Shown: one piece after another, positions 15,091 to 23,866 of the stretch | Position numbering within the stretch: position 1 is the stretch's first letter | Layout of the letters: each line of letters begins with the position of its first letter | Source of the DNA: Aestuariicoccus sp032586235 | GTDB lineage: Bacteria > Pseudomonadota > Alphaproteobacteria > Rhodobacterales > Rhodobacteraceae | Direction of reading: 5' to 3' | DNA length: 45,080 nt | Assembly: GCF_032586235.1 (NCBI RefSeq) | Contig: NZ_JAWHTD010000033.1 | Span: 1-45,080 of the forward strand | Notes under the pieces: generated by a model | The model's database searches: none | Told to the model about the DNA's origin: nothing | The model's input: only the letters and a program-made list of their open reading frames with translations | Made by a program: the position numbers and the translations under genes

Positions 15091-15366
15091 CGCTTAAAAT
15101 CGGCCGTATTCATCGGCGATACACCGCGCTGGGGCATCATCATCGCCGGGTTCACCGGCCGGAGCGCGCCATGCGTCACAGTCAAGAAATCGGTCCGCCG
15201 CCGTCGCGCCGGTCTCGTTATGCCCGGCTCTTCGCCTTGCACCGGCAGGTCTTTCCGACCGCCGGTGCGAACGCGGGTTTTCAGGAAATCCGGGTCGTGT
15301 CGCCGCAGTTCGCGCGGTTCTTTCAGCAGACCGCCATCGCGTCGCTGATGGCGCCAAAGCAGCCCG
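15091..15366. other. Intergenic stretch with no supported gene
   Basis: A + strand frame reaches from about 15171 to 15392 (73 codons, ending inside the convergent LuxR gene). It has no ribosome binding site and resembles no family I know. No hairpin with a T-tract is visible. The region may be a decayed gene remnant between two convergent regulators, but I cannot support a call. Confidence 0.4.
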
Positions 15367-16125
15367 TCACTCCGACCCGAACAGAAGATTGAGTGCGGTG
15401 GCCTTCTGCACCGCCTGCACCGAGTTGGTGACCTGAAGCGCCTGGCGCGCGCCTTTCAGGTGCTTTTCGATGGTCGGTGCGCTCAGCCCCATGATGACGG
15501 CGATGTCCTGGGTGGTCTTGCCTTCGGCCATCCATTCCAGCACCTCGCGCTGACGGGTGGTCAGCGGACGGCTTTGCATCGGCTGCGGCAGCGACGCCAC
15601 GCGCAGCTGGAAAAGGTTGCAGAGCAGCACGATCTCGTCCCCGTGTTCGGCCCAGAGCGCATCTGCCACGTCCTGCCCCTGCCCGCCGCCAGGCGAGAGG
15701 CCCATCACGGCCCCGCCCCGCCCGCCGGTGGACACCAGGCTGATCACATAGCCCCCCATCAACCCGTGTTCGGCATTGAGCGCCAGCATCCGTTTCACCT
15801 CGGGCCGCTGCGCCCAGTCGGAATATTGCCGGCCGACCTCGGCCCAGCTGGCGGCACCGGTGTGATGCATGGCCCAGTCGTAGGTCGGCGAATGCAGATA
15901 GAGCTCTTCGCCCAGATAGGCGTCGGAATAGCTTTGCGGCCCCTGGTGCAGGATCAGCGCCTCGTCGAGCTGGCCGACAATGCCGCGATGCGCGATGCGC
16001 GAGCCGCCGTAGATCAGGCTGGGAAAACCGCATTCGGTCATGCGCGTGGCCAGAATGTCCCAGGCGCCGACAACCTCGCGGGCGGCCATCAAACGGGTCA
16101 TCACATCGTGCAGCGCGGAATCCAT
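15367..16125 (-). CDS. LuxR-family solo regulator with autoinducer-binding-like domain
   Basis: A 252-residue protein with an N-terminal autoinducer-binding-type domain (about 10-165) and a C-terminal LuxR helix-turn-helix (about 183-245: LTTRQREVLEWMAEGKTTQDIAVIMGLSAPTIEKHL). When aligned by eye to TraR, the pocket residues Trp57 and Asp70 are tyrosine and serine, while Tyr61, Pro71 and Trp85 appear kept. The ligand may therefore not be a standard acyl-homoserine lactone. No luxI gene is in the window. The start at 16125 is one of three in-frame ATGs (others 16164 and 16278); it gives a normal family length, and the longest would run into rlmE. The gene stands alone on its strand, downstream of rlmE. 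Confidence 0.82.
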   Translation of the reverse strand: MDSALHDVMTRLMAAREVVGAWDILATRMTECGFPSLIYGGSRIAHRGIVGQLDEALILHQGPQSYSDAYLGEELYLHSPTYDWAMHHTGAASWAEVGRQYSDWAQRPEVKRMLALNAEHGLMGGYVISLVSTGGRGGAVMGLSPGGGQGQDVADALWAEHGDEIVLLCNLFQLRVASLPQPMQSRPLTTRQREVLEWMAEGKTTQDIAVIMGLSAPTIEKHLKGARQALQVTNSVQAVQKATALNLLFGSE

Positions 16126-16183
16126 GGGGTCTGCGGTCCTTTCCGTGGCGGAAAGTACCAGCATTGTGCCCGTCGGGATAGGG

Positions 16184-16909
16184 TCAGTCGGCGGCTCCGC
16201 GGAACCCGGTGGCGACCACGAACTTTTCCGAGGAATCCTGCCGCGACGCCGGCGGCTTGACGTTGGCGACCTTGGCAAAGCGCTGTTTCAGCAGCTTCTG
16301 CAGCTCGCCCTCGGCCCCGCCCGCCAGAACCTTGGCGACAAAGGTGCCGCCCTCCTCCAGCACGTCGAAGGCGAAATAAGCGGCGGTCTCGCACAGGTGG
16401 ATGATGCGCAAATGGTCGGTCTGTTTGTGCCCCGACGAGGCCGCGGCCATGTCCGACATCACGACGTCGGCCTTGCCGCCGAGCCAGCGCTTGACCTGCT
16501 CTTCCGCATCGTCGGCCAGAAAGTCGAGCACATGCAGCTCGGCCCCGGCGATCGGTTCGACCTCTTGCAGGTCGATGCCCAGCACTGTGCCGATGGCCTT
16601 GCCGCTTTTCTCGCCAAGCGCGTTGACGCGCTTGACCGCCACCTGGCACCAGCCGCCGGGCGCACAGCCCAGGTCGACGACGCGCGCGCCGGGCACGAGA
16701 AAACGGAATTTCTCGTCCAGTTCCAGGATCTTGTAGGCCGCGCGGCCGCGATAGCCCTCGGCCTGGGCGCGCTTGACATACGGGTCGTTCAGCTGCCGCT
16801 GCAACCAGCGGGTCGAGCTGAGCTTGCGCCCGCGCGCGGTCTTGACCTTGACCTTCAGATCGCGCTGCCCGCGCCCCGATGTGTTCTTGCCGTTCGGCCC
16901 CTTGGCCAT
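16184..16909 (-). CDS. rlmE: 23S rRNA (uridine-2552 2'-O) methyltransferase RlmE
   Basis: A 241-residue FtsJ/RrmJ-type methyltransferase. The SAM-binding motif is VVDLGCAPGGWCQVA, and the K-D-K-E tetrad is visible in GRAAYKILEL, VMSDMA, FVAKVL and SSEKFVVATGFRG. The enzyme methylates U2552 in the A-loop of 23S rRNA late in 50S assembly. A basic N-terminal tail of about 30 residues precedes the domain, as in other alphaproteobacteria. AAGAGG precedes the ATG at 16909. It lies 77 bases downstream of the Ppx/GppA gene on the same strand, a common arrangement in this group. Confidence 0.95.
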   Translation of the reverse strand: MAKGPNGKNTSGRGQRDLKVKVKTARGRKLSSTRWLQRQLNDPYVKRAQAEGYRGRAAYKILELDEKFRFLVPGARVVDLGCAPGGWCQVAVKRVNALGEKSGKAIGTVLGIDLQEVEPIAGAELHVLDFLADDAEEQVKRWLGGKADVVMSDMAAASSGHKQTDHLRIIHLCETAAYFAFDVLEEGGTFVAKVLAGGAEGELQKLLKQRFAKVANVKPPASRQDSSEKFVVATGFRGAAD

Positions 16910-16986
16910 ATCGCGCCTCTTGCTGTGATCGCCTGCCCCTAGCGTATATAGGGCGGAATGCCAAAGACCCTAAGCCCGCAGGGGCG

Positions 16987-18099
16987 TCAATAGGGCCCGT
17001 CCTCCAGCACGCCGTCGGCGGACATCTGGGCATAGAGCAGCCCCTCGCGCAGGCCACGGTCTGCCACCGACAGGCGGTCGGTGGGCCAGCAGCGCAAGAG
17101 CGCCTGCAGAATCGCCGCGCCGGACATAATCAGCGCCTGCCGGTCCTGCCCGATGCGCGGATCGCGGCGCCGCCCGGCCGGACCCAGCGCCAGATAACGG
17201 CGGATCACCGCCTCGATCTGGTCGCCGGTCATGCGCAGCCCGTCCACCTTGGTGCGGTCATAACGCTTCAGCCCCAGATGCGAGGCCGCAACGGTCGTCA
17301 CCGTGCCGCTGGTGCCCACGATCTGAAAGCCCTTGCGGGTCTGTTCGTCCTTGTAAGGCGCGAATTCGGCGAGGTTTTCCTCGAAATACCAGCTCATGAG
17401 CGCATAACGCGCCGCGTCGTCCTCGACATCCGAGAACTGGTCGCGCAGGGTCGCCACTCCCAGCGGTACGCTGATCCAGTCCACGACCTTGGCGGCGGGA
17501 AACGGGCTGTTGGTGGTGTGAAACCCGGCGTGAAGGCGCATGATCGCGCGCGGCCTTTCGCGCGCCGGAACCGAGCTGAGGTCGATCCAGACCAGTTCGG
17601 TCGAGCCGCCGCCGATATCGACCACCAGCAGCTGATCGGTCTGCGTGCTGACCAGCGGCGCGCAGGAAATCACAGCCAGCCGCGCCTCTTCCTCGGGCTG
17701 GATGATCTCGAGGCTGAGCCCGGTCTCGCGCTTGATCTGGCGGATGAATTCGGCGGCGTTCTTGGCGCGGCGGCAAGCCTCTGTCGCCACCAGCCGCATC
17801 CGGTGCACGTTGTGACGGCGGATTTTCTGCTGGCACACCCGCAGCGCCGCAACCGTGCGGCCCATCGACCCACGACTAAGCCGCCCGGTACGCTCCAGAC
17901 CATAGCCCAGCTGAACGGATTTCGAAAAGCTGTCCACGACGTGAAATTGACTGCCCTTGGGCTGGGCAATCAGCATGCGACAGCTGTTCGTGCCCAGATC
18001 CAGCGCGGCATAAAGCTCGCTTGGATCCGGCGGCTTTGGCGCGGGGCTTTCGACCGGCTTCGGGAACGCGCCCGCACCAGTGGGACGCTTTGGCGCCAT
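16987..18099 (-). CDS. Ppx/GppA-family phosphatase (exopolyphosphatase-like)
   Basis: A 370-residue member of the ASKHA-fold Ppx/GppA family, which hydrolyses polyphosphate and/or pppGpp. The phosphate-1 block is LYAALDLGTNSCRMLIA (about 46-62), the phosphate-2 block VVDIGGGSTELVW, and ATEACRRAKNAAEF and VGTSGTVTTVAA are further family blocks. It has only the catalytic domain, without the C-terminal HD extension of long Ppx proteins. The first 35 residues are a proline-rich extension. ATG at 18099 with AAAGG upstream is chosen over the ATG at 18150. It is probably transcribed with rlmE. Confidence 0.9.
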   Translation of the reverse strand: MAPKRPTGAGAFPKPVESPAPKPPDPSELYAALDLGTNSCRMLIAQPKGSQFHVVDSFSKSVQLGYGLERTGRLSRGSMGRTVAALRVCQQKIRRHNVHRMRLVATEACRRAKNAAEFIRQIKRETGLSLEIIQPEEEARLAVISCAPLVSTQTDQLLVVDIGGGSTELVWIDLSSVPARERPRAIMRLHAGFHTTNSPFPAAKVVDWISVPLGVATLRDQFSDVEDDAARYALMSWYFEENLAEFAPYKDEQTRKGFQIVGTSGTVTTVAASHLGLKRYDRTKVDGLRMTGDQIEAVIRRYLALGPAGRRRDPRIGQDRQALIMSGAAILQALLRCWPTDRLSVADRGLREGLLYAQMSADGVLEDGPY

Positions 18100-18176
18100 G
18101 ATTTCGCGCCTTTCAATATCAAGTTGCCTCCACACTACGCAGAGCGGCATTGCGTCGCAAGGGATTTGGGCGGGGC

Positions 18177-18833
18177 CTAAAGCGGATTGTCGTAATAGCC
18201 GGATAGATGGGCATATTCGCGGTCCAGATGCGGCAGGATCGCCGCAAAGGTGCGCGGTTTCAGATCGTCCAGCGTCAGTTTGAACGAGCTTTTGTTTTCG
18301 CGCGGCATTTCAACGGGTTGCCCGCTGATTTCGGTCAGCTTTCTGGCCAGTTCGTCCATTTCTTCGACCTTATAGACCCGGCTGTAGCGGGTCAGATCCG
18401 GGCCGGTGAAAAGCCAGCTTCCCAGCGCGTGATGCTTGATCGACGAGCTGGCCTCGCGATAGGCCTTGAGGTTCTGAAAAAAGAAATCCGGATCGGGGTC
18501 TTTGGGCAGATCGACACGGCCGCGCAGGATCTTCCGGCAATTGTGCAGCTCTTTCAGCTCGACCACCCGATTGACGTAACACGACATCAGCCGCCGCACC
18601 GGATCGCGCACCACGGTGAAGCGGAACCAGTCGTCGTCCTCGAAAGCTTGCCAGCGCTGCGGGCGAAATCGTTTGGTGGGATAAATGGCGTGCCAGGTGT
18701 ACACGTCACGCTCGGCTTCGGGCGGCAGCGTGACCGACGGGTCGATATGCGCCAGCGCCCGTTTGACCGACGAACAGCCTGCCTTGGGCACCGCCATATA
18801 GGCGATTTTATGCGCGTCTATTGCGATGACCAT
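18177..18833 (-). CDS. Sulfotransferase family 2-type protein
   Basis: A 218-residue protein with the two PAPS-binding signatures of the carbohydrate sulfotransferase (Sulfotransfer_2) family: the 5'-phosphosulfate loop AVPKAGCSSVKRAL (about 14-27) and the 3'-phosphate site FTVVRDPVRRLMSCYVN (about 72-88). It would transfer sulfate from PAPS to a hydroxyl on a glycan or small molecule. There is no signal peptide and no polysaccharide gene nearby, so the acceptor is unknown. Longer in-frame starts exist up to 19364 but read through the divergent operon's promoter region and first gene. It starts at 18833, back to back with the C1 operon. Confidence 0.85.
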   Translation of the reverse strand: MVIAIDAHKIAYMAVPKAGCSSVKRALAHIDPSVTLPPEAERDVYTWHAIYPTKRFRPQRWQAFEDDDWFRFTVVRDPVRRLMSCYVNRVVELKELHNCRKILRGRVDLPKDPDPDFFFQNLKAYREASSSIKHHALGSWLFTGPDLTRYSRVYKVEEMDELARKLTEISGQPVEMPRENKSSFKLTLDDLKPRTFAAILPHLDREYAHLSGYYDNPL

Positions 18834-18923
18834 GACTGCCCGGCCCTTTTTCTCGCCTTTGCGCCAGCCTATCTGTGGCAGCCGCCGCGCGCAAGTTAGC
18901 CTCGGAACCCTTGCCAGTTGATG

Positions 18924-18953
18924 AAAATCGCTCAGCTTCTGGCTGAGGATTTT
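18924..18953. terminator. Terminator-like hairpin in a divergent promoter region
   Basis: AAAATC-g-CTCAGC and GCTGAG-GATTTT pair around the loop TTCTG, with one bulged G, and a T-rich end on both strands. It looks like a bidirectional intrinsic terminator but lies upstream of both flanking genes (18833 on the minus strand, 19095 on the plus strand). It could terminate a short leader or small RNA, or be part of an attenuator of either gene. A second strong hairpin, GGCGCCCC/GGGGCGCC, follows at 18970-18991 and precedes the C1 operon. No known riboswitch consensus was recognised. Confidence 0.45.
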
Positions 18954-19094
18954 TCCACTCCGCCCCGGTGGCGCCCCCGGCCCGGGGCGCCTATTCTTGC
19001 TGACGTCGCTCATGTACGCAGCGGTGTCGAAATTCGACCCCGGCGCGGTTCGGGGGGCGGGTAAGTAAGCCCATCGGATAAGGGAATCAGGCAC

Positions 19095-19391
19095 ATGCCC
19101 GACGTCACAATCGTATACTGGCGCGACATCCCCGCTCAGGTGATCGTGGGCAAGGGTCGCCGCGGAACCAAGATGCCGCTGCCCGAACGTTTCGAGCAGG
19201 CCATCGACCGCGCCGCCATGAAAACCGGGGCCGCGGGCACCGACGAATACCTGGCGGAATGGCGCAAGGCCGCCCCCTATCCGGTCGAAGGCGAGGCCGA
19301 AGCCGTCGCCGCATCCGAGGCCGCGCGTCTCGATGCCGAATACGATCAGGACCGCATCAAGCACCTGATCGCCAACGATGGCTGGGCCTGA
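19095..19391 (+). CDS. Virulence-factor-domain protein (PF13769 type), C1 operon
   Basis: A 98-residue protein of the small family named virulence factor, with the conserved start VTIVYWRDIPAQVIVGKGRRG. The C-terminal half is helical and acidic. The family name is historical and the biochemical role is unknown. In alphaproteobacteria it is found beside methylenetetrahydrofolate reductase and pterin-binding methyltransferase genes, as here, so a role in C1 or methionine metabolism is likelier than virulence. AAGGGA lies upstream of the ATG, and the next gene begins 26 bases after the stop. Confidence 0.8.
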   Translation: MPDVTIVYWRDIPAQVIVGKGRRGTKMPLPERFEQAIDRAAMKTGAAGTDEYLAEWRKAAPYPVEGEAEAVAASEAARLDAEYDQDRIKHLIANDGWA

Positions 19392-19417
19392 AACCCGTGA
19401 CCCTTTGGGAGAGAGCG

Positions 19418-20347
19418 ATGGCGCTTTTGAATTTCCGTAAACGTGCAGAAGCCCCCCGCGCCGTCAGCGGCGATCTGGAGGCGTTTCTGAAGGATTACTC
19501 GATCGAGGTGATGCCGCGCACCGCCGAGAAGGTCGAGGATTTCCGCGCGCTCCTGCCCGAGGGCACCCGCGTCTACATCGCCCATATCGAAGGCACGCCG
19601 ATCGCCGACATGGTGAGCACCGCCGCCCGGCTGGCGCGCGACGGCTACAAGGTCATGCCGCATTTCCCCGCGCGCATCATCAAGGACAAGGCGACCCTGG
19701 CCGACTGGATCGCGCGCTATCAGGGTGAGGCGGGCGTCGATCAGGCGCTGCTGCTGGCGGGCGGCGTGGCGCAGCCGGTGGGCGACTTCCACTGCTCGAT
19801 GCAGCTGATGGAGACCGGGCTTTTTGACAAGGCCGGGTTCAAGCGTCTGCACGTGGCGGGCCACCCCGAGGGCAACCGCGACATCGACCCCGACGGCGGC
19901 ATGAAGAACGTCACGGAAGCGCTTCGCTGGAAACAGAAATTTTCCGAAACCACCGACGCGCAGATGGCGCTGGCGACGCAATTCGCATTCGACGCCAAGC
20001 CGATCATCAAATGGGCCGACGATCTGGCTTCCGCCGGCATCACCCTGCCGATTCACATCGGCATCGCGGGCCCGGCCAAGCTGCAGACCCTGATAAAGTT
20101 CGCCATCGCCTGCGGCGTGGGCCCGTCGCTCAAGGTGCTGCAAAAGCGCGCGATGGACGTCTCGAAACTGCTGCTGCCCTACGAGCCGACCGACGTGCTG
20201 ACCCAGCTTGCCGCCCACAAGGCCGCGAACCCCGGGTTCAACATCGAGCGGGTGCACTTCTTCCCGCTGGGCGGCATCAAGACCAACGCGCAATGGGCCA
20301 TCGACAACGGCGGCGCCTCCGCCGCGCCCGCAGCCCAGACCGCCTGA
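19418..20347 (+). CDS. metF: Methylenetetrahydrofolate reductase family protein (MetF-like)
   Basis: A 309-residue TIM-barrel protein of the methylenetetrahydrofolate reductase family, which reduces 5,10-methylene-THF to 5-methyl-THF using FAD. Family blocks include LLLAGGVAQPVGDF (the folate/FAD loop), VAGHPEGNRDID, TQFAFDAKPIIKW and PIHIGIAGPAKLQTLIKFA. GGGAGAG precedes the ATG at 19418; an ATG at 19259 in the same frame would overlap the upstream gene. The downstream pterin-binding methyltransferase would use its product. A divergent, alphaproteobacterial form of MetF is most likely; whether it is the only one in the genome cannot be seen here. Confidence 0.85.
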   Translation: MALLNFRKRAEAPRAVSGDLEAFLKDYSIEVMPRTAEKVEDFRALLPEGTRVYIAHIEGTPIADMVSTAARLARDGYKVMPHFPARIIKDKATLADWIARYQGEAGVDQALLLAGGVAQPVGDFHCSMQLMETGLFDKAGFKRLHVAGHPEGNRDIDPDGGMKNVTEALRWKQKFSETTDAQMALATQFAFDAKPIIKWADDLASAGITLPIHIGIAGPAKLQTLIKFAIACGVGPSLKVLQKRAMDVSKLLLPYEPTDVLTQLAAHKAANPGFNIERVHFFPLGGIKTNAQWAIDNGGASAAPAAQTA

Positions 20348-20362
20348 GGAACCAAGCCCGGA

Positions 20363-21025
20363 ATGCCCTTTGCCCTGCTCTTCGATCTCGACGGTACGCT
20401 GCTGGAAAGCGACGGGATCCACGAAGCGGTGTTCCGGGAACTGTTGGCCAAAAGGGGCATCGACATGGACGAAGGGTTCTATGCGCGCCATATCCACGGT
20501 CGGCTGAACGTGGATTTCTTTGCCGAATTCCTGCCGTCCGAGCCTGACCCGCAGGCTTTGTCCGAACACAAAGAGGCGCTCTTTCGCGACCGCCTGCCGC
20601 GTGACTACCCCGCCATGCCGGGCGCTCAGGCGCTGCTGGACCGGGCGCAGGCGCAAGGCTGGCGTGTGGCGGCGGTCACCAACGCCATGCGCGCCAATGC
20701 CGAGGCGATGCTGGCGGCCATCGGCCTGCGCGAGCGTTTCGACACCATCGTAATCGGCGAGGAATGCGACCGCGCCAAGCCGCATCCAGATCCCTATCTC
20801 GCCGCGATGGCGGCCCTTGGCGCGGCACCCGGCCAGACCCTCGCGTTCGAGGACAGCCCCTCGGGCCTCGCCTCGGCCCGCGCCGCGGGCGCGCGCGTGG
20901 TCGGGCTGCGCTCATCGCTGGACGACGCCGCGCTCTGCGCCGCCGGGGCGCACGTCAGCATCCAAGATTTCACCGACCCCGCGCTGGAAACAGAATTGCA
21001 GCGCCTTACTGGAGTTCCCGCATGA
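20363..21025 (+). CDS. HAD-superfamily hydrolase (phosphoglycolate phosphatase-like)
   Basis: A 220-residue HAD subfamily IA protein: motif I FDLDGTLLESDG (8-19), motif II VTNAMRAN, motif III lysine in CDRAKPHPDPYL and motif IV FEDSPSGLASARAAG. A helical cap sits between motifs I and II. Substrates of this group are small phosphate esters such as sugar phosphates or phosphoglycolate. It lies between the MetF-like gene (15 bases away) and the pterin-binding gene (ATGA overlap), so it may remove a damaged or inhibitory phosphate compound in C1 metabolism; that role is speculative. Confidence 0.88.
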   Translation: MPFALLFDLDGTLLESDGIHEAVFRELLAKRGIDMDEGFYARHIHGRLNVDFFAEFLPSEPDPQALSEHKEALFRDRLPRDYPAMPGAQALLDRAQAQGWRVAAVTNAMRANAEAMLAAIGLRERFDTIVIGEECDRAKPHPDPYLAAMAALGAAPGQTLAFEDSPSGLASARAAGARVVGLRSSLDDAALCAAGAHVSIQDFTDPALETELQRLTGVPA

Positions 21026-22083
21026 CCCGCACGATTGTCGAATCCAAATCCAAGACGGCCATCATCGGCTTTGACCAGCCGTTCTGTGTGATCGGAGAGC
21101 GCATCAACCCCACCGGCCGCAAGAAGCTGGCGGCCGAGCTGGAGGCGGGCGATTTCTCGACCGTGGAAAAGGACGCGCTGGCACAGGTGGTGGCCGGGGC
21201 TAGCATTCTCGACATCAACGCGGGCGTGGTCTACAACTCGAACCCCAACCCGAACGAGACCGAACCGCCGCTGATGACCGCGATTATCGAGCTGGTTCAG
21301 GGGCTGACGGACATCCCGCTTTGCATCGACAGCTCGGTGCCCGCCGCACTTGAGGCGGGGCTCAAGGCAGCCCACGGTCGCCCGCTGCTGAACTCGGTCA
21401 CGGGCGAGGAAGAGCGGCTGGAATTCGTGCTGCCGCTGGTCAAGAAGTACAACGTACCGGTGGTGGCGATCTCGAACGACGACACCGGGATCTCTGAAGA
21501 TCCGGACGTGCGTTTCGCCGTCGCCAAGAAAATCGTCGAGCGCGCCGCCGATTTCGGCATCCCTGCGCATGACATCGTGGTCGACCCGCTGGTCATGCCC
21601 ATCGGCGCGATGGCGACGGCCGGCAAGCAGGTCTTTACTCTGGTCCGCCGCCTGCGCGAAGAGCTGGGCGTGAACACCACCTGCGGCGCGTCCAACATCA
21701 GCTTTGGCCTGCCCAACCGTCACGGCATCAACAACGCCTTCCTGCCCATGGCCATGGGCGCGGGCATGACCAGCGCGATCATGAACCCGGTCGCCCTGCC
21801 CGTCCCTGCCGCCAAGATCGCCGAGAAGCGCGCCGAGGTGGCCGCCGCCGGGATCGTGCTGCCCGAGGACATGGACGACGAGGCGTTCTGCCAGTTGTTC
21901 GGCCTGGGCTCGACCCAGCCGCGCCCGGGCAAAGAGATGGAGGCCATCCGCGCCGCCAACCTGCTGACCGACAACGACGCCCACGGCGGCGCATGGATCG
22001 AGTTCAACAAGGTCGCGCCCAAGGCCGGGCATGAAGGCCGCGGCCGCGCCGGTCGCACCGGCGGACGCCGCCGCCGGGCGTGA
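21022..22083 (+). CDS. Methyltetrahydrofolate (pterin-binding) methyltransferase domain protein
   Basis: A 353-residue DHPS-like TIM barrel of the pterin-binding family: VIGERINPTGRKKL, GASILDINAGVV, PLCIDSSVPAALEAGL, PLLNSVTGEE, and NTTCGASNISFGLPNR. It binds methyl-THF and passes the methyl group to a corrinoid protein. It lacks the homocysteine-binding and B12-binding domains of full MetH, so it is probably the folate part of a split methionine synthase of the kind known in Rhodobacteraceae, with the other parts elsewhere. The C-terminus ends in an unusual glycine/arginine-rich tail (GRGRAGRTGGRRRRA). Coupled to the HAD gene by ATGA; followed by a strong hairpin. Confidence 0.85.
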   Translation: MTRTIVESKSKTAIIGFDQPFCVIGERINPTGRKKLAAELEAGDFSTVEKDALAQVVAGASILDINAGVVYNSNPNPNETEPPLMTAIIELVQGLTDIPLCIDSSVPAALEAGLKAAHGRPLLNSVTGEEERLEFVLPLVKKYNVPVVAISNDDTGISEDPDVRFAVAKKIVERAADFGIPAHDIVVDPLVMPIGAMATAGKQVFTLVRRLREELGVNTTCGASNISFGLPNRHGINNAFLPMAMGAGMTSAIMNPVALPVPAAKIAEKRAEVAAAGIVLPEDMDDEAFCQLFGLGSTQPRPGKEMEAIRAANLLTDNDAHGGAWIEFNKVAPKAGHEGRGRAGRTGGRRRRA

Positions 22084-22108
22084 CCCGGGACCTCAACGCC
22101 AAACGAAA

Positions 22109-22131
22109 GGCCCCGGATCAGATCCGGGGCC
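22109..22131. terminator. Perfect 10-bp hairpin terminator, best on the minus strand
   Basis: Arms GGCCCCGGAT and ATCCGGGGCC enclose CAG. On the minus strand it is followed by TTTCGTTT, so it can end the YSC84-type lipoprotein transcript. On the plus strand it lies 25 bases after the C1 operon stop but lacks a T-tract. It sits between two convergent genes and may serve both. Confidence 0.7.
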
Positions 22132-22158
22132 GACGCGAACGTCCCGTGATCGCGCGTC

Positions 22159-22713
22159 TCAGGGAATGATGCGGGTGTATTTCACGCCTTCCAGCGTCGC
22201 GCCCAGCCGCAGGCCGGACTGGCCGAAGATCACCGCGATCACCGGCGCGGTCGAGGTCGTGGTTTCCGCAGCCAGCGTCTCGCCCCCTTCGGGGATCGCA
22301 TATTCGATGTTGGCCCCTGCGGCCCAGCCCGGCGACCGGCGGAAGTTCAGCAGCGCATCTTCGGTCATGAAGAACAGCACATGCGCATATTGCTGCGCGC
22401 CGATCTGCAGGCCGCCGCTGGCCTTGGTGACGGAATAATAATCCACCGTCACGTCGCTGACCCGCAGCGCGCCACGCCCGTATGCCCCGCCGACACCCAG
22501 ACCCGCCTCGGTCACAAGCGGCATCACCAGGATGCCGGTGGCCTTGTCGCGCAACGTCTCGGTGCCGGGATATTGCGCGTAAAGCTGGCTGAGCGTCGCA
22601 TCGACGCGCGCGTCGATGGTGGCCCCGCCGTTGCTGCCGATGCCGTTCCCGCAAGCGGCCAAAAGCCCCGCGGCCCCGAGCCCCAGGGTTACACTGCGTC
22701 GTGTCAGGTTCAT
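22159..22713 (-). CDS. YSC84-related lipoprotein
   Basis: A 184-residue exported protein. The N-terminus has a twin-arginine-like start (LTRRSVTLGLG) and a lipobox (GLLAACG), so it is probably lipid-anchored. The body matches the YSC84/Las17-binding family: ATGILVMPLVTEAGLGVGG, VDYYSVTKASGGLQIGAQQYAH and the C-terminal GATLEGVKYTRI, split here into family blocks. The eukaryotic relatives bind lipids or actin; bacterial members are of unknown function, often BON-linked or periplasmic. AAGAGAGG precedes the ATG. It is a single-gene unit with the hairpin at 22109-22131 as terminator. Confidence 0.85.
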   Translation of the reverse strand: MNLTRRSVTLGLGAAGLLAACGNGIGSNGGATIDARVDATLSQLYAQYPGTETLRDKATGILVMPLVTEAGLGVGGAYGRGALRVSDVTVDYYSVTKASGGLQIGAQQYAHVLFFMTEDALLNFRRSPGWAAGANIEYAIPEGGETLAAETTTSTAPVIAVIFGQSGLRLGATLEGVKYTRIIP

Positions 22714-22827
22714 GATACTGCCTCTCTTGCCGATGCCTCTGACCCGGCTGTACCGCCGGTTTGCGCGCTATCATAGCGGCGCGGCGCGGCCCTGTCACGC
22801 GAGTTGACGCCCGCAGGCGACAACCCG

Positions 22828-23826
<999 letters not shown>

Positions 23827-23866
23827 CGCGGTGGTCCTTGTCATCGTGCGACTTGGGTGGCATGGA

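Noticed and set aside
15084..15392. A 102-codon frame after the CdhR-type gene
   Set aside because: No ribosome binding site, no family, overlaps the end of the convergent LuxR gene.
18834..19094. SAM, SAM/SAH or cobalamin riboswitch ahead of the C1 operon
   Set aside because: Hairpins exist but I could not match any conserved riboswitch core by eye; reported only as terminator-like structures.
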